A stretch of 64,000 nt of DNA, from the NCBI RefSeq assembly GCF_030295385.1, contig NZ_AP027079.1, forward strand, positions 2,170,001-2,234,000. The letters are read 5' to 3'. Under the pieces are notes generated by a model. That model worked only from the letters and a program-made list of their open reading frames with translations. It was not told the DNA's origin and ran no database searches. The DNA comes from Geothrix oryzae. GTDB lineage: Bacteria; Acidobacteriota; Holophagae; Holophagales; Holophagaceae. A program made the translations under genes and the position numbers. Shown piece by piece: positions 45,003 to 54,200 of the stretch. How positions within the stretch are numbered: the stretch's first letter is position 1; each line of letters opens with the position of its first letter.

Positions 45003-45314
45003 TCAGTTCTTGGTTTCCGGTTCGCTGGCCAGGGAGGCCACGGCCGCGCGCCGGGCCTTGACCACGGAGCCGCCGAGCTTCACCCAGATGTGCTTGTCCT
45101 CGACCCGGTCGATGGTGGCGTAGAGGCCGGAGGTCAGCACGACCTCGTCGCCGGCCTTCAGCTTGGACAGGCGGGCCTCCATCTCCTTCCGGGCCTTGCT
45201 CTGGGGCCGGATGAGAAGGAAGTAGAACATCAGGGCCATGCCGCCGATGAACACGAACTGGGTCCAGCCCGGAGGGCCGGCCGGGGCGGGCGACTGCAGA
45301 AGGGCGTACATCAT
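45003..45314 (-). CDS. yajC: Preprotein translocase subunit YajC
   Basis: This 103-residue protein has one N-terminal membrane segment (FVFIGGMALMFYFLLIRPQSKARKEME). RPQ and the KAGDEVVLTSGLYATIDRVED region are the family marks. YajC joins SecDF in the holotranslocon. The first ATG (45314) lies directly after the tgt stop, and ATG 45311 is the alternative. The cytoplasmic tail has an Ala/Arg-rich stretch. Confidence 0.94.
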   Translation of the reverse strand: MMYALLQSPAPAGPPGWTQFVFIGGMALMFYFLLIRPQSKARKEMEARLSKLKAGDEVVLTSGLYATIDRVEDKHIWVKLGGSVVKARRAAVASLASEPETKN

Positions 45315-46463
45315 TCAGGGCTCCTCGGTCATCCATCCGGAACGCGCGGACTGGGCGAAAGCTGGAAAACGGTTCTCCAGCAGGGCCTGCCGCGCGGCAC
45401 GGGTGAGCCCCACAGTGTAGCTCAGGTTGTGGATCGTGTTCAGCGTGAAGCCCAGCAGCTCTCCGCAGCGGAACAGGTGGTGCAGGTAGGCCCGGCTGAA
45501 GGTTCGGCAGGTGTAGCAGGAGCAGGCGGGATCCAGAGGCAGGTCCCCCTCCCGGTGGCGGGCGTTCTTCAGGTTGAGCCGCCCCCGGCTAGTGAGGATG
45601 CGGCCATGACGGGCCTCCCGGCTGGGCAGCACGCAGTCGAAGAGGTCCACCCCCTGTTCGATGCCGAAGAGCAGGTCCTCCGGCGTCCCCACGCCCATGA
45701 GGTAGCGGGGGCGATCCTGGGGCAGCTCCTTCACGAACTCCGCCAGCACGGCGTTCATCTCCACCTTGGGCTCTCCTACGCTGAGGCCCCCCACCGCGAA
45801 GCCCTGGAAGGGGGTCTTGGCGTCGAGCTCCAGGGCCTCTGCCAGGTGGCGACGGCGCAGGTCCAGGTGGGTCCCCCCCTGATTGATGGCGAAGAGGCCC
45901 TGGTGAGGCTGCAGCGGCACGGCCCGGCTGCGGGCCAGCCAGCGGGTGGTGCGGGCCATGCTGATCTCAAGCTTCGCGCGCTCCATGCGTCCGGGCGGGC
46001 ACTCGTCCAGGGCCATGCAGATGTCCGAACCCAGGTTGCGCTGGATCTCCATGCTCCGTTCCGGCGACAGGAACTGGGGGCTGCCGTCGATATGGCTCTG
46101 GAAGGTGACGCCTTCCTCCGTCATCTTCCGCATGGAGGCCAGGGAAAAGACCTGGAATCCGCCGGAATCCGTGAGGATGGGGCCCTCCCAGCCCATGAAG
46201 CGGTGCAGGCCGCCCATCTGGGCCACCAGCGCATCCCCCGGCCGCAGGCCTAGGTGATAGGTGTTCCCGAGAATGACCTGGGGGCCGATCTCCCGAAGCT
46301 GGACCGGCGTAATGCCCTTCACGGTGCCCTGGGTGCCCACCGGCATGAAGGCCGGGGTCAGGACCTCGCCATGAGAGGTAAGGAAGCGCCCGGCCCTGGC
46401 TGGGCGCTGGGCCTCGCCCGTTTCGGGGATGAATGAGAAATCGCGACTTGTGATTTTCGACAT
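45315..46463 (-). CDS. tgt: Queuine tRNA-ribosyltransferase
   Basis: Tgt exchanges guanine 34 of GUN-anticodon tRNAs for preQ1 on the way to queuosine. The 382-residue protein has the substrate-binding GPILTDSGGFQVFSLA, nucleophile Asp in QGVDLFDCVLPSREARHG, GFAVGGLSVGEPK, and the zinc site CSCYTCRTFSRAYLHHLF. All are intact. It leads the classical tgt-yajC-secDF operon. Start ATG 46463. Confidence 0.97.
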   Translation of the reverse strand: MSKITSRDFSFIPETGEAQRPARAGRFLTSHGEVLTPAFMPVGTQGTVKGITPVQLREIGPQVILGNTYHLGLRPGDALVAQMGGLHRFMGWEGPILTDSGGFQVFSLASMRKMTEEGVTFQSHIDGSPQFLSPERSMEIQRNLGSDICMALDECPPGRMERAKLEISMARTTRWLARSRAVPLQPHQGLFAINQGGTHLDLRRRHLAEALELDAKTPFQGFAVGGLSVGEPKVEMNAVLAEFVKELPQDRPRYLMGVGTPEDLLFGIEQGVDLFDCVLPSREARHGRILTSRGRLNLKNARHREGDLPLDPACSCYTCRTFSRAYLHHLFRCGELLGFTLNTIHNLSYTVGLTRAARQALLENRFPAFAQSARSGWMTEEP

Positions 46464-46727
46464 GGGGCGGACCAGACTTCCTTACTAAAAATTAACAATC
46501 CCATCCTTTGGGGGGGTGGATAGGTGTCGCGGTAGGCAGTAAAAAACCGGGAGACACCGTATTTACGGGGTATTCCGCCCGTTATCCGGGCTTGACCTGC
46601 CGCCGACCCTTTGCCATCTTAGCCGTTGGGCTCGTCCCAGTTCTTTACCCTATTTCTCGGTGGCCGATTCGATGTTCCCGTCGTATCGGCTCGCTGTTTT
46701 TTCCCCTGGATCTTTCAAGGGAGTCGC
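46464..46727. promoter_or_regulatory. Divergent intergenic region, tgt and tonB
   Basis: 264 bases without a gene. Next to tgt is an A+T-rich patch (46480-46500, AAAAATTAAC). Upstream of tonB, TTGACC (46592-46597) with CATCTT (46615-46620) at a 17-base spacing is a weak promoter candidate. GGTGTC/GACACC (about 46525 and 46553) could form a small stem. I see no Fur-like box. Confidence 0.35.
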
Positions 46728-47528
<801 letters not shown>

Positions 47529-47577
47529 TCCGCACTCCTTCCCACGCCACTCACTCTTCCTCCCATAAGGAACTCTC

Positions 47578-48300
47578 ATGAACCTGCTTTTCGCTCCCCT
47601 GATGCTCGCCGAAGGCGGCGCCGACGCCTTCTCCGCCGCTGAAATCTGGCGCGCAGCTTCCATCGCCAACAAGTTCATCATCACCGTCCTCTTCATCCTG
47701 ATGGCGTACCAGATCTATGTCGCCATCGAGCGCTTCGTGACCTACGCGCAGAGCAAGCAGGCCTCCGACAAGTTCCTCAAGCTCTTCATGGACACCCTCC
47801 GCCGCGGTGACTTCGAGGCCGCCAAGCGCGCCGCGACCACCCACAACAAGAGCCACATCGCCCTCGTGCTCAAGCACGGGCTGGACATCTTCCAGTACGA
47901 GAAGCAGCTCAAGACCATGAACCCCAACCACGACGCCATCCAGCCCGTGGAGCGCGCCATCCAGCGCGGCACCGCCGAAGTCGTCGAACTCCTCAAGAAG
48001 GGCATGAGCGGCCTGGGCACCATCGGCGCGCTGGCCCCCTTCATCGGCCTGCTCGGCACCGTGATCGGCATCATCAAGGTCTTCTCCGACCTGAAGACCA
48101 AGGGCGCCGGCGACATCAACGCCCTGGCCGGCTCCATCGGTGAGGCCCTGGCCACCACCGCGCTCGGCCTGTTCGTCGCCATCCCGGCCGTGTGGATCTA
48201 CAACCTGCTGACCACCAAGCAGGATGTGGTCGTCACCAACATCAACAACGCGGCCTCCCAGATGATCGACGAGTTCATCCGCCGCGAGAGCCAGAGCTAG
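47578..48300 (+). CDS. exbB: ExbB/TolQ/MotA-family proton channel protein
   Basis: This 240-residue protein has three membrane segments (FIITVLFILMAYQIYV; LGTIGALAPFIGLLGTVIGIIKVF; ALATTALGLFVAIPAVWIYNLL). The conserved APFIGLLGTVIGI and ATTALGLFVAIPA are the MotA/TolQ/ExbB marks. It forms the pentameric stator that powers TonB. The RBS AAGGAAC precedes ATG 47578. A hairpin separates it from the first exbD. Confidence 0.94.
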   Translation: MNLLFAPLMLAEGGADAFSAAEIWRAASIANKFIITVLFILMAYQIYVAIERFVTYAQSKQASDKFLKLFMDTLRRGDFEAAKRAATTHNKSHIALVLKHGLDIFQYEKQLKTMNPNHDAIQPVERAIQRGTAEVVELLKKGMSGLGTIGALAPFIGLLGTVIGIIKVFSDLKTKGAGDINALAGSIGEALATTALGLFVAIPAVWIYNLLTTKQDVVVTNINNAASQMIDEFIRRESQS

Positions 48301-48313
48301 GTTTTTCCACCCC

Positions 48314-48339
48314 CGCCCGGGGGCGCAAGCTCCCGGGCG
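48314..48339. other. Intercistronic hairpin between exbB and exbD
   Basis: CGCCCGGG (48314-48321) and CCCGGGCG (48332-48339) pair, and ATTTTC follows. This looks like a weak terminator or RNA-processing stem inside the operon and could lower exbD expression relative to exbB. Confidence 0.55.
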
Positions 48340-48360
48340 ATTTTCTGAGGAGAACACACC

Positions 48361-48861
48361 ATGGATGCAGGTGGTTCCAAGGGTGGGATGAAGTCCGACA
48401 TCAACGTCACGCCCCTCGTGGACATCGTGCTCGTGCTGTTGATCATCTTCATCGTGATCACGCCCGCCGTGAACGACAGCGTGAAGCTGCCGCTCTCCAA
48501 GCACAGCCCGAAGGTGGAGAAGGACCAGGGTGCCAAGTACCTCACCCTGATGCTGGCCTCCAAGCGCAACGCCAAATATGAAGTGATCGGCCCCGGTGCC
48601 GTGACCATCGACGACCGGGAAGCCAAGGACGAGCGGTTCTTCATCAACAACGAGGCCGAACGCCAGAAGCTCGAAGACTACATCAATCGCAATGTCTCCC
48701 AGCTGAACGACAAGCGCGTGTTCGTCAAGGCCGATGCCGACCTTCCCTTCAAGTACATCAATGACCTGTTCCAGTCCTGCCGGAAGGGTGGCGCCGACGA
48801 GGCCTCCATCGTGACCAGCGAAGTCAAGGACACGGACAAGAAGCCGGAAGGGGGCAAGTAA
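48361..48861 (+). CDS. exbD: ExbD/TolR-family protein (first copy)
   Basis: This 166-residue protein has a short cytoplasmic start (MKSDINVTPLVDIVLVLLIIFIVITPAV) containing the membrane helix with its essential Asp in PLVDIVLVLLIIF. A periplasmic domain follows. Two ExbD helices sit in the ExbB pore. RBS GAGGAG lies upstream. The stop overlaps the next exbD start (TAATG). Confidence 0.94.
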   Translation: MDAGGSKGGMKSDINVTPLVDIVLVLLIIFIVITPAVNDSVKLPLSKHSPKVEKDQGAKYLTLMLASKRNAKYEVIGPGAVTIDDREAKDERFFINNEAERQKLEDYINRNVSQLNDKRVFVKADADLPFKYINDLFQSCRKGGADEASIVTSEVKDTDKKPEGGK

Positions 48862-49361
48862 TGGACGCCGGTGGTGCCAAGGGCAAAGCCAAAACCGATA
48901 TCAATGTCACCCCCCTGATCGACATCGTGCTGGTGCTCCTGATCGTGTTCATCGTGATGGTGCCCGGCCTCAGCAGGGCCATGAAGGTGGTGGTTCCCCA
49001 GGTCCAGGTGACCTCGGCCCCGCCCAAGCCCGATCCGAACAACATCCTGATCCAGGTGGACCAGGACGGATCGCTCATGCTCCAGTCCGAGAAGATCGAC
49101 GCCGAGGGCATCAAGAGCAAGCTCCCCGACGCGGTCATGCTCCAGCCCCTCAACTACCGGAAGGTCTTCCTGAAGGTGGACGAGGATGTGAAGTACCAGG
49201 TCATGGTGGATGTGCTCGATGCCATCCGCGTGGCTTCGGACTCGGCCAAGAAGAAGTCTCTGGAACAGCTCGACAAGTTCCAGGGCCAGGACGGCGGCGA
49301 TGTGAAAGTGGCCGTCTCCCTGAAGCGCCGGGCCGCCGCTGCGACCGCACCGGTCAGCTAG
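48861..49361 (+). CDS. exbD: ExbD/TolR-family protein (second copy)
   Basis: Also 166 residues, with TDINVTPLIDIVLVLLIVFIVMVPGL and the membrane Asp in PLIDIVLVLLIVF. The periplasmic parts differ from the first copy, so this is an old duplication. A heteromeric ExbD1/ExbD2 stator, or pairs for different TonB clients, is likely. Translation is coupled by TAATG, and a strong terminator follows. Confidence 0.94.
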   Translation: MDAGGAKGKAKTDINVTPLIDIVLVLLIVFIVMVPGLSRAMKVVVPQVQVTSAPPKPDPNNILIQVDQDGSLMLQSEKIDAEGIKSKLPDAVMLQPLNYRKVFLKVDEDVKYQVMVDVLDAIRVASDSAKKKSLEQLDKFQGQDGGDVKVAVSLKRRAAAATAPVS

Positions 49362-49379
49362 AACGCTTCAACGACGACG

Positions 49380-49405
49380 AAAAGGGCCCCGATCGGGGCC
49401 CTTTT
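49380..49405. terminator. Bidirectional intrinsic terminator
   Basis: AAAAGGGCCCC (49380-49390) and GGGGCCCTTTT (49395-49405) flank the self-complementary loop GATC. It ends the tonB operon and the convergent EamA gene. Confidence 0.93.
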
Positions 49406-50311
49406 TCATGCCCGGCGCCGGTGACCGAAGAGGGTGCCGTAGGTCACGCCGGCAACGGTGATGAGCACCCCGGCCAAGCCGAAGGCCGTGGCGCGTTCGC
49501 CGAGCAGCGGCACGGCCAGCAGGAACTGGACGATGGGCAGCAGCTGGAGCCAGACCGCCGCCTCCGACACGGACAAGGTGCCGTAGGCCTCCGACATCAG
49601 GAGCTGCCCCCCGTAGGCCAGGAGACTCATCAGGACCGCCAGACCCCAGATGCCGAAGGCTCCCCCCAGACGGGGCCAGGGGTCCAGGGCGAAGGGCAGC
49701 ACCACGGGCAGGCCCGCCAGGCAGAAATAGAAAAAGATGGTGGCCGCGTTTTCCGTGTGCCGGGCCGCCCGGATGGCGTTGGCGCTGGTGGCCGCGAAGA
49801 CCGCCGCCGCCAGCGCCGCCACCCCGCCCCGGCCCAGGCTCAGTCCCGCATGGCCCTGCCCCAGCACCAGCACCACGCCCAGGGAGGCCGCCAGCACCGC
49901 CAGCCAGAGGTGGATCGTGGGGCGCTCCTGGAAGAGGAACAGGGACATCACCACCGCGATCACCGGGAACACATTGTAGAGAATGCCCGCCTCGCCGGCG
50001 GGCATGTGGGCCAGGGCGTAGAAGTAGAGCACCACCACGGCGCCGCCGGACAGGCCCCGGGTCACCAGCAGCCGGTAGTTGCTGGGCCGGTAGAGGCCCG
50101 GCAGCAGCCGGAAGGCCGCGAGGCTCGCCAGGGCCCCGACCACGAAGCGCAGCACCGCCAGATGCCCGGCCGTGAACCCCGCGCCGGGCAGCGTGAGCTT
50201 CCGCGCGAGAATGGCCATCAACCCGAAGCAGACGGCGGAACCCGCCAATTCCGCCCGGGCCACCAGGCGGCGGCGGGACAGGGCGGCGGTGGCGGCGGGC
50301 ATGTCCTCCAT
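49406..50311 (-). CDS. EamA/DMT-family transporter
   Basis: This 301-residue protein has ten membrane segments in two EamA repeats (AELAGSAVCFGLMAILARKL; PAGEAGILYNVFPVIAVVMSLFLFQERP; then LSVSEAAVWLQLLPIVQFLLAVPLLGER). Family members export amino acids or metabolites; the substrate is unknown. The start could be 50311 or 50302 (a GGAGG lies between). It follows the DUF512 gene by 24 bases on the same strand. Confidence 0.85.
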   Translation of the reverse strand: MEDMPAATAALSRRRLVARAELAGSAVCFGLMAILARKLTLPGAGFTAGHLAVLRFVVGALASLAAFRLLPGLYRPSNYRLLVTRGLSGGAVVVLYFYALAHMPAGEAGILYNVFPVIAVVMSLFLFQERPTIHLWLAVLAASLGVVLVLGQGHAGLSLGRGGVAALAAAVFAATSANAIRAARHTENAATIFFYFCLAGLPVVLPFALDPWPRLGGAFGIWGLAVLMSLLAYGGQLLMSEAYGTLSVSEAAVWLQLLPIVQFLLAVPLLGERATAFGLAGVLITVAGVTYGTLFGHRRRA

Positions 50312-50335
50312 CCTGCCGTGAATGCCGCCTTCAGG

Positions 50336-51811
50336 TCAGGGGTTGTACGCCCCTTGCGGAAGGTTCAGGCCCGCGGCGTGGAAGGCCGACTGGAGGGCCC
50401 CTCCCCGGAAGGCCCCGCGGTCCGCGGCCTCCAGGTGGTCCAGCAGGTGGGACAGGTTGGCGCCGCTGGGCACCGCGGGCACCCCGAGCTCCGCCGCCAG
50501 CTGGGGCAGGGTCAGGTCGTCCAGGAAGGTGCCCTCCTCCCGCACCACGGCGCCCCGCAGGGTGTACTGGTCGGTGGGGCCCGTGTGGGTCCTCAGGCTG
50601 GCGGAAGGCACCACCACGGCATCCACCCAGCCGGGACCCCCCTTGGCCTCGCGGTCGGCGTGGGCTGCGTACTTCAGGTCCTCGCCGCAGAGCAGGCCCG
50701 CCACGGTGACGCTGTCGCCGAAGCTGAAGTTCTGGGCGGGCACCACGCGCAGATGGCTGCCCACGGCCCGGTTCAGTTCGGCGGCCACGCGGGAGAGCGT
50801 GGGCGCGAAGCTCGACCCCGTCAGCAGCAGCACCCGGCGGCCGGCGAACCCCTTCGCCCGGGGGCTCTTGATGAAGCGGCGGCTGTGTTCCAGGAAGCGG
50901 CGCACCAGGCCCACCCCGTTTTCCAGCTGGGCCCAGGATTTCGAGTAGAAGGCCCGGCCCGGCACCTCGATGCCCGCCCGGGTGAACCATTCGTCCGCCA
51001 GCAGCAGCCAGGGCTCGCCGTCGCTGGCCTTGGCGTATTTCCGGACCTCCGGCGTCCAGCGGGCCACCCAGTCCCGGGCGAAGGCCGCGTCCACATCCTG
51101 CACCGAAGGCAGGTGCTCCCGGTGAGTCGTGAGGCCCACGGGCACGCAGGACAGGCTCAGCACGCTGCCCCGCCCCGCACGATGACGGGCCCAGAGGTCA
51201 TCCACGGTCTGCTGCCAGATGGCTCCATCGTTGAGTCCCGGCGCCACCACAGCCTGGGTGTGGACATCGATGCCGCCCTCCAGCAGCCGGTCGATCTTGC
51301 GGAGGATGTCGCCCTCCCGGGGGTTGCCCACCACCCTCACCCGGGCCGCGGGGTCCGTGGCGTGGACCGACACATGGATGGGGCTCAGGCGCTCGCGCAC
51401 GATGCGGTCCAGCTCGGCATCGTCGCTGCTCGACAGGGTGGTGAAGTGGCCGTAGAGGAAGGACAGGCGGACATCCTCGTCCTTCAGGTAGAGCGACTTG
51501 CGGAAACCCTTGGGCATCTGGTGCACGAAGCAGAAGACGCAGTTCTGCTTGCAGACCTTGACCTCGTCCTGGGCCAGGTCCACCCCGATGCCCTCGCCGC
51601 CGTTCTCCACGAAGGCCTCGAACGAGCTCCCGTCCGGCCGCTGGACGAGCAGCGCCGCCTCGTCCTCCCGGGTGATGAGGAACTGGTAGTTCAGCTGGTC
51701 CAGCACCGCCTCGCCGTGGATCTCCAGCAGGGTGTCTCCCGGACGGATCCCGGCCTCCTCGGCCAGGCTGCCGGGTTCCACGGTGATGATCTGTACGCCC
51801 TTCTGTGCCAA
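50336..51811 (-). CDS. DUF512 radical-SAM-like protein with PDZ domain
   Basis: The protein has 491 residues. A PDZ-like domain (TVEPGSLAEEAGIRPGDTLLEIHG) is followed by a CxxxCxxC group, CKQNCVFCFVHQMPKG. DUF512 and radical-SAM-like regions follow (RLSFLYGHFTTLSSSDDAELDRI, HVSVHATDPAARVRVVGNP, TQAVVAPGLNDGA). This architecture is widespread in bacteria as a putative iron-sulfur oxidoreductase with no known reaction. Start ATG 51811. Confidence 0.87.
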   Translation of the reverse strand: MAQKGVQIITVEPGSLAEEAGIRPGDTLLEIHGEAVLDQLNYQFLITREDEAALLVQRPDGSSFEAFVENGGEGIGVDLAQDEVKVCKQNCVFCFVHQMPKGFRKSLYLKDEDVRLSFLYGHFTTLSSSDDAELDRIVRERLSPIHVSVHATDPAARVRVVGNPREGDILRKIDRLLEGGIDVHTQAVVAPGLNDGAIWQQTVDDLWARHRAGRGSVLSLSCVPVGLTTHREHLPSVQDVDAAFARDWVARWTPEVRKYAKASDGEPWLLLADEWFTRAGIEVPGRAFYSKSWAQLENGVGLVRRFLEHSRRFIKSPRAKGFAGRRVLLLTGSSFAPTLSRVAAELNRAVGSHLRVVPAQNFSFGDSVTVAGLLCGEDLKYAAHADREAKGGPGWVDAVVVPSASLRTHTGPTDQYTLRGAVVREEGTFLDDLTLPQLAAELGVPAVPSGANLSHLLDHLEAADRGAFRGGALQSAFHAAGLNLPQGAYNP

Positions 51812-51825
51812 TGCGCCGCTCCATG

Positions 51826-51853
51826 CTCCGGATTCCCTGGCGGGAATCCGGAG
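51826..51853. other. 12-bp perfect hairpin upstream of the DUF512 gene
   Basis: CTCCGGATTCCC (51826-51837) and GGGAATCCGGAG (51842-51853) pair with loop TGGC. It lies 15 bases before the DUF512 start codon on the minus strand and after the EF-G-like gene, so it could be a terminator remnant or a 5'-UTR stem. No T-run is present. Confidence 0.55.
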
Positions 51854-51894
51854 ATAGATTGTCTCATTCGAAAGGCTCTATGGCTTTTCCTATT

Positions 51895-51917
51895 CTCCGG
51901 CCCCCCCAGGGCCGGAG
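51895..51917. terminator. Hairpin after the EF-G-like gene
   Basis: CTCCGGCCC (51895-51903) and GGGCCGGAG (51909-51917) form a 9-bp stem just 3' of the minus-strand EF-G-like gene stop. A weak or T-less terminator is possible. Confidence 0.45.
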
Positions 51918-51923
51918 CCAAGC

Positions 51924-53963
51924 TCAGGCGGTCGCCTTCGCCTGTTTCCGCGCCTCGACCACCTTGTCGGCATCCCGGCCGACCAGTTCCTGCAGGTGGT
52001 GGAAGGCCCAGGTGAAGGAGCCGACACCCATGGTGAGGCTGCGGAGTTCCACGATGACATCGCTCATCTCGGCCTGGGGGATGTAGGCGGAGACCACATC
52101 CCAACCGTTCCAGCCAGGCTTGGCGTCGAAGCCGAGGACCTGGCCTCCGCGCCTTCCCGTCACCAGGCGCTGGGCCTTGGGCGTGAACTCGCTGGGGACG
52201 CTGATGTGGACCTCGGAGATGGGCTCCAACAGCACGGGATGGCAGACGGGGGCGGCCTCGGTCATGCCGATGCGGGCGGCCGTCTTGAAGGCCATGTCGG
52301 AGCTGTCCACGGTGTGGTAGCTGCCGTCCACCAGGGCCACATGGATGTCCACGACCGGGAAGCCCAAGGGGCCCCGCTTCATCCACTCCACCACGCCGTG
52401 CTCGACGGCGCCGAAGAAGTTCTTGGGCACCACACCGCCCACGATGCGCTCCTCGAACTGGAAGCCGGTGCCGCGCGGCAGGGGCTTGATCTCCAGCCAC
52501 ACATCGCCGAACTGGCCATGGCCGCCCGTCTGGTGCTTGTGGCGGCCGTGGACCTTGGCGGCCTTCGTGAAGGTCTCCCGGTAGGGGACCAGGGGGGGAT
52601 GCTGCTGGACATCGAGGCCGAAGCGGCTCTTCAGGCGGTCCAGGGCGCACTTGAGGTGCACCTCGCCCTGACCCCAGAGGATGCGTTCCTGGGTCTCGGC
52701 GTTCTGCTCCACCTGCAGGGAGGCGTCCTCCTCGCAAAGCTTCTGCAGCGCGAGGGAGAGCTTCACATCGTCGCCGCTCTTGGTGGTGTGCAGGCTGAGG
52801 GCCAGCATGGGCTGGAGGGGCTCCGGCCAGGCCAGCTCGACCTTGGCGGAAGGCGTGAGGGCCTCGCTGGTCTTCACTTCGTCCATGCGGCCCAGGGCCA
52901 CCACCTCACCCGCCGAGGCCTTCTGCTGCTTGATCTGCTGGGCGCCGAACAGGCGGTTGATGCCGCTCACGCGGTTGCCGGCCAGGGAGGTGCCATCGAC
53001 CACCTCGCCCCGCCACACGCGGGAGATGCTGAGCTTGCCCACATGCTGGGCATGGACGGTCTTGAACACCTGCACCAGGGCGTCCTTGCCCTCGGGGAGC
53101 CCCAGGCGCCTGGCCGTGGCGTCCACCCGCGGGGCCTCTTCGCAGAGGGCCTGGAAGAGCCGTCGGACACCGGTGTCCTTGTCGGCGGAGCCGAAGAAGA
53201 CGGGCACCAGCAGGTCGTCGCGCACATCCTTGGCCATGTCCTCCGCCACCTCCTCCAGCGTCGGCACCATGTCGCTGAGCAGCTCCTCCATGAGGTGGTC
53301 GTCGAAGTCGGCCAGCTTCTCCAGCATCTGCTGGCGGGCCTCCCGCTCCTCGGGCAGCACGGACTCGGGCATCTGCAGGAGGTCCGCATCCTTGTCGGCC
53401 TCGTACCGGTAGGCGTGCTCGCTGATGAGATCGACATAGCCCGTGACCTGGTCGCCCTCGCGGATGGGGACCTCCACCAGGACCAGCGGCCGCTCCGAAA
53501 TGATCTGCAGGGCGTTGAGGGCGTCCTTGAGCTTCGAGGCGCTGCCGGGGGCCTCCATCTTGTTGATGAAGACCACATGGGGAATCTGGTGATCGTCGAG
53601 GAACTTCAGGGCGGGCGCGGCCATGAGGGCCCGGGCCGGATCGGGATCGCAGACCACCACGGCGATGTCGGCGGCCATGAGCGCGTGGACCGTCTCCTGC
53701 CGGAACTCCACGGAGCCGGGGCAGTCGATGAGGGTCCAGGCCTCACCCTGGAACTCGCATGAGGCCAGGCTGGCTTCCACGCTCATCTGGCGCGCCTTGG
53801 CCTCCATGGAGGCGTCGCCCACGGTATTCCCCTCCTTGACGGAGCCCTTGCGCGGCAGCGCGCCCGCCGCGAAGAGAAGGCTCTCCATCAAGGAGGTCTT
53901 TCCAGAGAGGTAGGGACCCACGATGGCCGCTACGCGTGGAGTTGACTGAGAATTTCCGCTCAC
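51924..53963 (-). CDS. EF-G-like translational GTPase (second EF-G type)
   Basis: The protein has 679 residues and EF-G domain order. The G domain differs from housekeeping EF-G: G1 is GPYLSGKTSL (residues 16-25), G3 DCPGSVEF and G4 NKME, as in the FusA2-like group of other bacteria. Domain IV contains YRETFTKAAKVHGRHKHQTGGHGQFGDVWLEI, and the C-terminus matches domain V. Its role is not known; stress or ribosome recycling has been suggested for relatives. GTG 53963 is chosen because AGGAGG lies 5 bases upstream. An extended frame to 54044 lacks homology. Confidence 0.88.
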   Translation of the reverse strand: MSGNSQSTPRVAAIVGPYLSGKTSLMESLLFAAGALPRKGSVKEGNTVGDASMEAKARQMSVEASLASCEFQGEAWTLIDCPGSVEFRQETVHALMAADIAVVVCDPDPARALMAAPALKFLDDHQIPHVVFINKMEAPGSASKLKDALNALQIISERPLVLVEVPIREGDQVTGYVDLISEHAYRYEADKDADLLQMPESVLPEEREARQQMLEKLADFDDHLMEELLSDMVPTLEEVAEDMAKDVRDDLLVPVFFGSADKDTGVRRLFQALCEEAPRVDATARRLGLPEGKDALVQVFKTVHAQHVGKLSISRVWRGEVVDGTSLAGNRVSGINRLFGAQQIKQQKASAGEVVALGRMDEVKTSEALTPSAKVELAWPEPLQPMLALSLHTTKSGDDVKLSLALQKLCEEDASLQVEQNAETQERILWGQGEVHLKCALDRLKSRFGLDVQQHPPLVPYRETFTKAAKVHGRHKHQTGGHGQFGDVWLEIKPLPRGTGFQFEERIVGGVVPKNFFGAVEHGVVEWMKRGPLGFPVVDIHVALVDGSYHTVDSSDMAFKTAARIGMTEAAPVCHPVLLEPISEVHISVPSEFTPKAQRLVTGRRGGQVLGFDAKPGWNGWDVVSAYIPQAEMSDVIVELRSLTMGVGSFTWAFHHLQELVGRDADKVVEARKQAKATA

Positions 53964-54030
53964 AGTGCCTCCTGATTGTCTGGTTCCATGTTGGACCGCC
54001 CCAAGTGTTCCGATCTGCCGTAACGCTGGC

Positions 54031-54065
54031 AACACAAAAAACAACCGCCTCGGAAAAGGCGGCTT
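54031..54065 (-). terminator. Intrinsic terminator of the beta-oxidation operon
   Basis: On the minus strand GCCGCCTTTTCCGAGGCGG folds (CCGCCT/AGGCGG; plus strand 54045-54050 and 54057-54062). It is followed by TTGTTTTTTGTG. It lies after the multifunctional hydratase gene and before the EF-G-like gene. Confidence 0.75.
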
Positions 54066-54111
54066 AGGTCACAAATCCTGACGGCGCTGCACCCTTCTCT
54101 GGTCTTTTTTT

Positions 54112-54195
54112 AACCACACAGGACACAGAGGGCGCAGAGGATAACGGGGTCGCCCGTTCCGCCCTCTTCGCCCTCTGCATCCTCTGCCGTTACCT
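54112..54195. repeat. Imperfect hairpin repeat of the ACCACACAGGACACAGAGG type
   Basis: AAACCACACAGGACACAGAGG-like units occur on the plus strand at the left (54112-54145). Matching CCCTCTGCATCCTCTGCCG units appear at the right on the opposite sense (54163-54190). AGAGGGCGCAGAGG pairs with CCTCTTCGCCCTCT with one mismatch. It is an intergenic repeat of the type seen scattered in many environmental genomes and resembles the element at 23073-23199 in layout. Confidence 0.6.
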
Positions 54196-54200
54196 CTTCA

